A stretch of DNA of 43,121 bases from Bigelowiella natans CCMP2755 (lineage: Eukaryota; Cercozoa; Chlorarachniophyceae): NCBI GenBank assembly GCA_000320545.1, contig ADNK01001132.1:1-43121 (forward strand), in the 5' to 3' direction. The number at the start of each line of letters is the position of its first letter. Within the stretch, counting starts at the first letter, position 1. The position numbers and the translations under genes are program-made. Below the pieces are notes generated by a model. The model did no database searches and was not told where the DNA came from. It saw nothing but the letters and a program-made list of their open reading frames with translations. Below are positions 33,996 through 43,121 of this stretch, piece by piece.

Positions 33996-34920
33996 GGGGG
34001 GGTGAGTGATAGTTTTTGGGTAATCAGGGCGAATAGCCTGCCGCTTGTAACTGTTCCTCTCACATGTAATTCATGTAATATACCTTAAGGTTTTTCTGTA
34101 GCTTTGAATTCTCCTTTCGAATATCTATGGCCTTCTGATCCCCTTCCTTACGGGTTGCTGCCACAGCTTTTGCAACCTTATATGGTGAAGAGGTAAAATC
34201 TTTTAAAAATTCTATTTTTTATGGTTTATGCACGCAGTTAGATCTCGAAAAAATATTTTTTTCATGGTTTAGGCACTTGGTTAGACCTCAAGGCTGTTCC
34301 CTTTTCTTAGGTCCCTGTTTTGATCTAAGAGTTCCCTGTAAATAAGAAAAATCAAAAATATTCATCCTAGCTGATCGAATACTTACTAAGACAGATTGTA
34401 ACATAAGTGCAATTGATGCTTAAATTAATTACCGGAGTCTTCTGTTGAGCTTTTCCGTCTCTCTTGATTTTCGTCGGTTTTCCTCAAGGAGCCGGCTTAT
34501 CTCCTGCGACATACATCTCTTAACTTACGGGCTTTTAAGCATACACATTTTCAATTGATATGCTCATATGATCATGGCAATATGTGTTGGTGCGCGTGCG
34601 AAAGCAGATATGTAAATGTTTATATGTCCTTATTACAGCTTCGCTCTTATCCTCCAACTCTGCGATATATGCTTCCAAATCTTTTGCCTTCATAAGATCA
34701 CATCATAAAGAATCTTATAAAGGTCAATAGTACCTACGGTGTCATCTAAAACAACCTTCCTTGCAGCTTTCGAGCTTCTCTCTTTCATATCCTTGTACTG
34801 TTTCTCTTGAACTTTGGCCAGAATTGTCGAGGGTTTGATCTCACCGTTCGCTTTGAAGGATGAAGAACTCCCTGCGGAGGTATCCGCCAATTTAGTTCCA
34901 TTCTTTTGTTTCTTCACCAT
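31009..34920 (-). CDS. BBOF1: Basal-body/ciliary coiled-coil protein, BBOF1-like
   Basis: Probable basal body-orientation factor 1 homologue (motile cilia; DUF4515-type coiled coil). Exons, high to low: 34920-34738, 34687-34637, 34503-34433, 34335-34287, 34176-34084, 33905-33777, 33708-33659, 33592-33517, 33436-33393, 33332-33296 (or 33287), 33272-33213, 33152-33100, 33011-32942, 32822-32771, 32531-32479, 32343-32257, 32092-32039, 31887-31824, 31660-31587, 31431-31354, 31266-31220, 31138-31009; about 534 aa (human about 529). Nearly all is heptad coiled coil. Diagnostic parts are DHFKETRVELANELE...FEKIRDMEHKFLQVKERMQKEM, RMLDQRGDVERYFLAALEQVK and DISELSPEDRERVLRLLFSKIN. The tail is acidic. 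The junction near 33272-33296 needs either a tiny intron or a frameshift (see findings). A different coiled-coil cilia protein is possible; the MLDQR and ERVLRLLF motifs favour BBOF1. Confidence 0.8.
31785..31820 (+). repeat. (GA)n microsatellite in a BBOF1-like intron
   Basis: GA run of about 30 bases close to the end of the exon at 31824-31887. Confidence 0.9.
33953..33992 (+). repeat. (GA)n microsatellite in a BBOF1-like intron
   Basis: GA run of about 35 bases; on the sense (minus) strand it is a CT run upstream of an acceptor. Confidence 0.9.
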
Positions 34921-35546
34921 ATTGGCACGATGAAGTAACTGATTGTGGTAAGTAAGTGAATCCAGAGGTGCTCGAGTGCCACGCCGGTTACACCTCCATT
35001 CCCTGTAAGCAATTGTGTGCCAAATCTATATGTCTCAATCTTCGAATCGAGGGTATTTTTAAGAATTTAGGAGTATTTATCTATGGCAACTCTAAATATA
35101 TGTCGCATCTAACAAATCATCTTCGTTTGCTCATCTACAGAAAGCGCACCAAGTTGCACGAAAAGTATGAGAGCTATGGTGCATGCATTTTGGAAGAAGA
35201 GAGAAATGATGCTGTTTTGAACCACCAGAGTGCCTGCAGATACAACAAGTTCACAAAAGCTTCGTTACTTGTCAATCTTCCAGCGTTCATCAAATTTCAA
35301 CATACAGGGCTGAACAGAAACATGTCGCAGAGAAGCGAAATTTTTCCGTGACTCTTCTCTGTCGATCTTCGTGTATCCTACCTCCCTCCTCCTCCTTCTC
35401 CGATCCATGGGTCAATCTGAGGCCTCTACAGGTAAAACTGAATCGGTTGAGGGGTTCCAGGCCGGAATATTCCGAAGCTTGCGCAGGCACAACAAATAAT
35501 ACATGTATGCGGATTCCTGTTTGTGTACGAAAAAGGTGGTCACAAG
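34921..35546. promoter_or_regulatory. Divergent intergenic region, BBOF1-like / MMS19
   Basis: About 625 bases between two divergent starts. A plus frame of 131 codons (34956-35351) begins close to the BBOF1-like start; its protein has no recognisable family and the region must hold promoters and UTRs, so I do not call it a gene. A C/T-rich patch lies at 35382-35402. Confidence 0.4.
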
Positions 35547-38430
35547 ATGGACAACATAACAGACAGTATCTTAGAGCAAGTTGACATATTCGTGTCGGAT
35601 GAAGCTGTGAAAAATTCCGAAGTGGCAAGCAAAAGCCTCGAGGAGGTTAAACAAGGTTTACATTTTGATAGAACGATGATGATGATGATGATGATGGTGA
35701 TGATGATAGTTGTAGTAGTGGTGACGATAGTATGAGATGATGGGAAATCAAGTTGACCTTAGGCACACGTGGCGTCAAATCAACATCATTCCATTACACG
35801 GTTGTGTGGCTACTACCTGTATTGCAGCCACACCAACCACTATGGACATCTGCAACGCTAAAAACAACATGATGCTTTTCGACTGCCTATGAATGATGAA
35901 TGCTGCAATGTTATTTTCGAATGAAATACAAAAATATCATTTCAGCCGTGCGAACTGGAAATGCTAGATTAGAGCAGGTGGTAACTTTAATGGAGCCTTA
36001 CCTCACGAGCACAACTGACTCGATCCGGAAAAGAGGTTTGGACCTTCATCGCCCATAAGAAGAGAGCATGTTAGCGATGATCACGTGATTATTCAAAGTG
36101 GTCATATTCCTCCTTACTTACCTTGCAGGAGTCAAGATGATTGTAGAGCTGCTCGTATCCATTGCTACAGGAGAAAGCGAAGGGGAAGAAAAAGGAAAAA
36201 AGAATGCGACAGTAGTAGTGGGAAAGCAGGAAGCAGCGTTCGCTGCCTTCTTTATATCAAAGATTGCTGATTACGCGTACGCAACCATAAATGATTAATT
36301 TATGCATGGTTCTTTTGCAACGTAATAATAAATGTTAGAACTCTTTCAAAATTATTCTTCCCTCCTTTCCAACAAATGAAAGATCACGTTCGCACCCTCT
36401 TTTAAGGTGTGTGAAAGAGGGACTGGAGGGGCTGCTGGTGACGATCAAATCAGGGAATTTCCCAAAGGAAGAAACAAAATCTGCGGTGGAGTGGTATTAG
36501 CACTACCCAACAATTTTCCCTTTTTGTCGTAAGTAAAAGAATCTTACACCCCGTTGTTGTCCTCTTCCCTTCTCCTATTTCTTCCAACTCTGATTATATC
36601 TATCAGCATATTAAGCAAAATAACCGTCCAATCGCTACCACAATCATCTCGTCACACTGCCCTCGAGATTCTCCGGGAATTTACAAAAATTAAGGGGTGT
36701 TGCGCTGTTCTCCTCTCTCTGGGCTCATTCTTTCCCAAAGGCTTCACAGACGTATGATGCACAATAAATAATCACTTTTTCACTATCATGCAAAGTAAAG
36801 CTTTAATGAATTTGGAAAGCATAAACTCTCTTATACAAAAACTTTTTCTCATTCCAATTTTTGTTGTTGAAGGTAATGGATGGCGAAAAGGATCCGCGTT
36901 GTTTGACGCTTTGTTTCGATATTGTTGCATTCATCGGAGAACATTTTGACGAATCATCTCTCAAAGAGGCAGCAGAAGATTTGTTTGATGTTACAGCATG
37001 TTACTTTCCCATCACTTTCAAGCCGCCAAAAAATGATCCTTATCGTATCACCACGGAAGATATGAAAAGGGGACTCAGTAGGGCGCTAAGCTCTTCCCAG
37101 CTTTTCTGTAAGTATGTTGTAGAGCTTGTATCTGAAACCGTGCAAGAAGGTGCAGCTGGAAGGAGTAAGGAGGAGGAGGAAGAAGGCAGCAGCAGCAGCA
37201 AAAGGTCATTAGTAGTGTTTCAATTTATAATGTGTATATAGTCACCATCATCTTCAGCATGATCAACCTTTTATGATGCCATAACGATTATTATTATCTC
37301 TCTCATTTTGCTTCTTTCTTCTTCTTCTTCTAGCATTTATGATGCATTAGATCTACTCGGTGACTGCATCAGCGCATACAATACCCGTGCCTTGACGACG
37401 GAATTGCCCACATTGAGACGATTCTTCTCAGAGTTATTCATAACCTCAATATTAAGCGATGAGACACTGAAAGCGCATGCAATATACGCTCTAAGGGCAG
37501 TTGTGCGAAAACTCTGCCCAGATAAGATCAGTGGGTTTTTCGTAAGTGGTGTACGACATGAGTGGGATGGTTTTGTGCATCCTCTGATTGAACAATGTAA
37601 GGCTCGACTCGTTGGTATGGAGTCGAAAGAATCATCCATTTTTCTTACAGCAATAGCTGGTGCTTCATTAAATGCGTTACGAGCAGTGTTTAGTAAGGTT
37701 TACCCAACATTAAAAGACCAAGCCTTCAATGCTGGCACGTCTCCTACGCACAGACAACAAATCTTAGAGTATGTTAAGATACAACAGGCAACGACGATAA
37801 ATCCTAGTAGTGTGTGTATGTGTATGTGTGAATAAGAAGTTTATGCTGATGAGGAGGAGGTAGATTTACCACATTTATTAAGTTGGGGATTTTGCGAAGG
37901 AAGGAGGGGTATTGTTATTATTATTTCACACAACACACATAATACAGACCAAAAATGAGTACAGAACGGTCATGATGGGCAATATGACCTCCTTGTATTT
38001 CTGTTATGATATTTCAGGTTTTTCCGTGATCTGGTGTACGCAGCATATGAGTTACTTCTGACAAAACAATACCACAACGATGATGATAATCCCATTATAG
38101 ACCATCTTGCGTCTCTCGAAGGCTTATTCATGTCTTGTTTACATGGGGGTTATGAGGAGCAACGTGTCGCAGCACTCACCGGCTTGACAAACATACTTCT
38201 GTTTTGTGCAAAGATAATAGAGAAAAACAAGAGTAGTAATATCATGGCCAGAGAAAGTAGTTGCAGTGATAGTAGTAGTAGTGGTAGTTCTTTGAATGTG
38301 ACCATGAAATCATCACAAAAAAAATGGAATGTTGGTGGCGACAAGGAAAGACAAGAAGGAGTGAAAGAAAAGCACAACAGTAATAATGATAATAAAAGGT
38401 GCTGCTCTGCAGAAACGGTAAGCCGCATAA

Positions 38431-38468
<38 letters not shown>

Positions 38469-38704
38469 TCGTGCTCATCAACAAATGAGAGGGGGGGGAA
38501 GAAAGCCATGAATTTGGATGGTAATAGTACAAGTACAGATGTTGAGCAATATCGTTACCATCATCATCATCGTCGTCATCATCATCGCTATTATTACCAT
38601 TATGGCCATCATATGGTTTCTCATCATCGTATTATTATCATATGATTCTTATTCCATCATTCAAAATATCTATTCCCTCCCTCTCTCCTCCCTCCTCTCT
38701 ACCC

Positions 38705-38744
<40 letters not shown>

Positions 38745-38746
38745 TA

Positions 38747-38785
<39 letters not shown>

Positions 38786-39375
38786 TATCATTCTTTCTGT
38801 TTGTCTAATCACGTCGACTTCTTTCCCTCTCTACCACTACTGTTTCTTTCTTCTTCTTCTTGCTATTTTCTAAGTGCATTTCGAGTATAACGGCAGCACT
38901 CGTTAGCGATGATTCCAAGATAGTAAGGGTTGAAGCTTTGGGACTCGTTATTCGCTTATTACTATTACAGGGCGATGATCATAACGATTATCATGGTAAC
39001 AGTGGCGACGAAGAAGAACAAAGAGAAGAAGAACAAGTAAAAGGAAAAGATAGGGTTGCTGCTGCTGCTCCTTGTTTCATTGTGGAATTAGTTCGGAAGA
39101 TTACCATAGGGACATTGCTCAAAGATGCAAAAATAATATGTACTACCACAACCACGGTAATAAATTAAAATGAGAACTATGTTAACGACGATGAGAAGGG
39201 GGGGGGGGGCATGGTATCAGTGGTTAGGATGATGATGATGATGGTGATAATGATGATATGGTATCAGTGATTAGGATGATGATGATGATGATGATGATGG
39301 TGATGATGGTGATAATGATGATAATGATGATAAAGTATGGGCTAGGACAAAAATCAGTGATGTACATCTGCTCTT

Positions 39376-39438
<63 letters not shown>

Positions 39439-40705
39439 TGTGTGTGTTTGTGTGTGTGTGTCTTACATTTTTGACCTTCCAGGAGGAGGAGGAGGAGGAG
39501 CAGCCAAATAAGAATAACCTCTCGTCGTTGTACTCGTTCACGCCGTTGGATGTAAAATCGGTAATTACGCCTCTCGAGGCAATGCAGAGCTTGGGTAATA
39601 TTGGTGCGGGGGTTGCAGCAGCACTAGCATCATCAACATCTTCTAGGAAGATGGATTATCGGCAAGGGGAAGTTGTAGTGAAAATAATCAGTATTATTGT
39701 AGCCTCTCTTATTCGACACGCAAAGACGAAGATCACAACGATGGTAACAAACCCTCATCATCCAGCGGCAGCAGCTGCTGCTGTAACAACAAAGGGAAGA
39801 AAAACAGCACAAGTTCTATCACCGATAATAAGAGGAGATATTGCTACTACTACTACTACTACTATTGCAGCAGAAAAGATGTATTTCAACCAGCTGAGTA
39901 AGTCCGTGTCACATATCCTCAATTCCACCCATCTTCACTGCCATTCCCCCCCCATTAATGATAATGAGGATCAGGATGATGATGATGATGGCAAAAATGG
40001 AGGAGTAAGAGGAGATGATAAAGATATAGCAGTTTCATTTTCATCAGCAGCAGCAGCAGCGGGTACCGCATTTAAGATGATATCACAAGCGTCGACAGAG
40101 CTCTTGGTCAGTATGTTGAAATTCCTTCTGTCGGAAGGAAAAGAAGAAGAAGAACAAGAAGAAGAAGAAGAAGAAGAAGAAAAACACGTGCAGGAGGGCC
40201 TTACTCGCATTGCTGTAGCAATTGTTGACTTTTGCACCAGAGAGTCTTGTGATCATGTAGAACCCCAAACAAATTTACTGGATTATATCTTAAATTGCTC
40301 TGCCAAGCTACTCTCTTCTCTTCAACTTTCTTCCATAAGGTAGTAACACGACAACTTTACTAATGGATATGTGTGTGTATACTTACTTCTTACGATTGCG
40401 TACAACTACGCGCAACAGATATGTGAAAATCATATCAGTGAATAATGAATTATTATTCGACATGTAGTAACTTAACGATAGAGCGTTCCATAAAAATCCA
40501 GTTGAAATATTGCCAATTCATGACTGCACAAAACTAGGCATTATAATCGTGTAGTACCACTGACTGCTACAATTTTCACTTATTCTTATTCATTCAATCA
40601 TCGCGCAAGTTCTAAATTTACTATGCATTAAAGATACTCCGAACATATTCACACATACACACACAGAGACAGGCAGGCAGACACGCACGCGCACATAAAT
40701 AGTAG

Positions 40706-40751
<46 letters not shown>

Positions 40752-41997
40752 CTGTATATGTTTTTATATATATCTGTATATGTTTTTACTGCACAGATAT
40801 GTTGAAAAGGAGGCGAGGATAGCGAAGAAAAAAGTAGTTGCGATTGTAGTTACCTGTCGTCTACTGTCGCGATTAATGCCAGAACTGGTCGCAAAACACT
40901 TGAACTTGTGCGAGAAGTGGTTTGTACCGTTCCTCATGAAGAATAATAACTACTATTCAAGTTGCTTCGATACACGTAATCAACGCACCAACTATCACTA
41001 TCGACAAATTGAGAAAGAAGCTGTACACGCTATGATGCTTTGCTTGGCAAGCATGATCAATAAAGCCCCACCTTCTTCCTTGAAGCATTTTTTGGGAAAA
41101 TGGCTCAATAATGCAATCGACCAGTTAGTTAAAATTGCAACCGGTAATCCTGACGATGAGGATATTGGTGGAGGAGGAGGAGGAGGAGGAGGCGATGAGG
41201 AGCGCGCGGTGAGAGCTGTGGAGATATTATCCTGGATGGGAAAGGCGTTGGCATATCGAGGAGACAGAGTCGCTACACCTGCGCTCAAAATCATCATAGA
41301 CTTGTTAAATGATCTTATTACCAGTTCGCTTAATTATTCCCCACATGTCACACACGCTGCTGCTCAAGGTTTCGGTATAATGATGGCTGATGAAGGTGAA
41401 TGGCGATTCTCGGATGTTTATGGGGTTAAAATGAACAAGTTTTACCGCCAACGCATCTTTTTGCAAAATTACACAAGTCTTATGGCTTCTCTCGCCACGG
41501 ATTCCAAAAGCATCAGCGGAAAAAGTGCAGAACGTCAATCTGTTATCAAGACGAATGCCCTCCTAGCTCTCTCTCACCTGATGCAGCATGCACCTACTGC
41601 ATCCGTCAAACCTAGTTTACCGAAACTCATCCCACATATCATGCGCGCCCTTGGATCATCTTCCGTATCACCTTCCACAAGCAACGATACTGATAAAATG
41701 AAAACATCTTTAAAGATCAGTGCTCTCTTCGCAGTGTTTAAACTGTTGGACAGAACAATGGTGCACATCGATCCATATAGCGATGTACTCATCGATTCCT
41801 GCCTCCAGTTCACGCGATTTCGTAGTAGAAAGGAAGTTCGAATCGTAGCTCTGAAGTGCCTCAAACTTTTGGTCAATCTCCCCTACCACAAGCTGCATCG
41901 AAGGAAAAGACAGGTCGTAAATGAATTGGCAGAAGTACTTGATGATCCCAAACGCGTCGTGCGAAAAGTGGCCCGAGAATGCAGGAACGCCTGGTAA
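35547..41997 (+). CDS. MMS19: MMS19, cytosolic iron-sulfur assembly targeting factor
   Basis: HEAT-repeat subunit of the CIA targeting complex, which passes Fe-S clusters to DNA helicases, polymerases and TFIIH XPD. Eleven phase-consistent exons: 35547-35655, 35946-36035, 36129-36276, 36407-36490, 36616-36751, 36873-37204, 37334-37768, 38018-38417, 38875-39156, 39483-40339, 40797-41997; about 1357 aa against roughly 1030 in human. Strong family segments: ITVQSLPQSSRHTALEIL, FTDVMDGEKDPR, DVTACYFPITFKPPKNDPY (N-terminal MMS19 domain), and at the C-terminus AAAQGFGIMM, YRQRIFLQNY and LDDPKRVVRKVARECRNAW. Extra length comes from in-frame low-complexity insertions: poly-Glu, poly-Ser, poly-Ala and poly-Gly matching microsatellites in the DNA. 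The ATG at 35547 opens a helix matching the MMS19 start. The last codons resemble a splice donor, so a short further exon is possible. It is the last gene before the telomere. Confidence 0.96.
35673..35714 (+). repeat. (ATG)n microsatellite in MMS19 intron 1
   Basis: ATG run starting about 20 bases after the donor at 35656. Confidence 0.9.
38440..38780 (+). repeat. Microsatellite-rich MMS19 intron 8
   Basis: The intron 38418-38874 contains, in order, a GTA run (38440-38467), CAT/CGT triplets (38555-38590), a CA run (38707-38741) and an AT run (38753-38780). The GTA run begins within 25 bases of the donor. Confidence 0.95.
39225..39463 (+). repeat. Microsatellite-rich MMS19 intron 9
   Basis: ATG runs at 39225-39333 include a near duplicate of GGTATCAGTG-TTAGGATGATG (39212 and 39259). 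They are followed by a CT run and then a GT run (39380-39461) just before the acceptor at 39482. A run of ten or more G lies at 39198-39209. Confidence 0.95.
40712..40746 (+). repeat. (AT)n microsatellite in MMS19 intron 10
   Basis: AT run about 50 bases before the last-exon acceptor, followed by two copies of a TATCTGTATATGTTTTTA word. Confidence 0.9.
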
Positions 41998-42900
41998 GAG
42001 GAGGGACAAATGCATCAGAAATGTGTTCTGACATGTGCAGTCTCCGTAACTGTTATAGAGATGCAGACACCATGACAAAAAAAAGACTTTTTCGCATCGC
42101 ATTTTGTGCATGAGATGGTCGTTTCCGATGAAGTTTTGGTGAAATTCCATTTCTTGTGTGATCTAGGTTCATGTTGAAGGGAAATCTGACAAGGCTTTAG
42201 ATGAAATTGCAATGTGTAGCAACTCGCAGGGATGTCATGTGTGGAAAATGATCATCACAAGAGATGCCATGACAACGGTCCTGACCACAAGAAACATGGA
42301 GCTCATTGCACGTGTGCGTGCAAGATGCAGCTGCGCTTTGGTGCTCACACATGCCTCTCTAGCTTTGCATGCGCACAGATTTTCATGCCACATGTGTGCC
42401 AACATCATCGCGCAATGATCAGGTGTGGTGATGATGAACGCTGGCACGCATGATTGTTCATTCAAAAAAAGTTTGCGTCAAGTTGCAAATTGCAATTTGT
42501 TGTTTTCACTGCAAAAGGCATCATTGTCAATTTCTCGCCGTTCCAAAAAATCCATTTTGAACAACACCACCAAATCGAAATGCATTTGCAGCAAGCAAAA
42601 CATCCACTCAATGAAGTCCGAGACAAAGGCGCATGCCATTGTGTTTCTTCAAAACATGAATGACAAGGATTGACCAAAACCGGGATCACAGCAAAGTTTC
42701 ACAACAGAACACGATGAATGAGCACGCACAGTGAACGATCACAATGAAATGCGTTAAAAATCAGGGTCAGGGTTCAGGGCAAGGATCAAGGACAACAGTT
42801 TGTGGCAAAAATTGGGGGCAAGAGTTGAGAGCAAAGGTCAGGGTCACGAATGGGGTCAGGGTTGGGGTTCTCTGCTGACCCAAGACCAAAACCTGAGAGT
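41998..42900. other. Subtelomeric TpA-poor region
   Basis: No gene is supportable. TpA is rare after about 42062, and from 42361 to 42900 only one or two occur. Several overlapping open frames exist only because TAA and TAG cannot form. The last ~140 bases (42762-42900) hold irregular GGGTCA, GGGTTC and GGGTTGGGG words that look like degenerate telomere repeat. Confidence 0.55.
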
Positions 42901-43121
42901 TGGGTTAGGGTTAGGGTTAGGGTTGGGGTTAGGGTTGGGGTTAGGGTTAGGGTTGGGGTTAGGGTTAGGGTTAGGGTTAGGGTTAGGGTTAGGGTTAGGG
43001 TTAGGGTTAGGGTTAGGGTTGGGGTTAGGGTTAGGGTTAGGGTTAGGGTTAGGGTTAGGGTTAGGGTTAGGGTTAGGGTTAGGGTTAGGGTTAGGGTTAG
43101 GGTTAGGGTTAGGGTTAGTTG
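42901..43121 (+). repeat. Telomere, (TTAGGG)n with TTGGGG variants
   Basis: About 36 units of TTAGGG. The G-rich strand runs 5' to 3' toward the right end, the expected orientation for a true chromosome end on the right. TTGGGG variants occur in the proximal part (near 42923, 42935, 42953) and once near 43020. The last bases (gttagttg) break the pattern at the read or assembly edge. Confidence 0.98.

Noticed and set aside
34956-35351. 131-codon plus-strand frame between BBOF1-like and MMS19
   Set aside because: No recognisable family, and it occupies the only room for two divergent promoters and UTRs.

Overview
The window is nuclear DNA of an intron-rich eukaryote and ends at a chromosome terminus: the last ~220 bases are TTAGGG repeats on the + strand. 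The organism is probably a flagellated protist. It has a shikimate-pathway EPSP synthase, which animals lack, with a fungal AROM-like active site. It also has a basal-body/ciliary coiled-coil gene (BBOF1-like), a BRISC/BRCA1-A subunit (BABAM2-like) and ASC-1 (TRIP4). I cannot name the species; an algal or algal-derived protist would fit. Gene models were built by hand from splice sites (GT/AG), reading-frame phase and family similarity, so boundaries may be off by a few bases.

Layout, left to right. (1) 123-5192 minus: EPSP synthase, 18 short exons, running off the left edge, with introns full of microsatellites. (2) 5468-7397 plus: unrecognised multi-exon gene, divergent from EPSPS. (3) 7.6-10.5 kb: gene-free and almost lacking the dinucleotide TpA, with decayed Ty3/gypsy-like traces on the minus strand. 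(4) 10572-11630 plus: two-exon protein with two SnoaL/NTF2-like domains and an N-terminal MGC acylation motif. (5) 11.8-13.64 kb: second TpA-poor island, with a gypsy-like RT/RNase H fragment. (6) 13678-15754 plus: BABAM2-like, 8 exons. (7) 15.8-17.7 kb: gene-poor, with a CTAG-rich stretch. (8) 17780-24433 plus: TRIP4, 20 exons. (9) 25415-27796 minus: intronless CDC5L. (10) 28563-29872 plus: UBE2J-type, ER-anchored E2, 7 exons. (11) 31009-34920 minus: BBOF1-like, about 22 exons. (12) 35547-41997 plus: MMS19, 11 exons. (13) 41998-42900: TpA-poor subtelomere, then the telomere.

The genes are unrelated housekeeping loci and form no operon or pathway. Several act in genome maintenance, splicing or protein quality control: MMS19 (Fe-S delivery to DNA enzymes), BABAM2 (K63 deubiquitinase complex), TRIP4 (ASC-1 complex), CDC5L (Prp19 complex) and the ER E2.

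The most unusual signal is compositional. The gene-free islands contain stretches of 630-900 bases without one TpA, although they are rich in A and T. The few surviving TpA steps often lie inside CTAG. At least two islands carry retroelement relics. This suggests either a context-specific mutational process acting on mobile DNA or an element family with extreme TpA avoidance.
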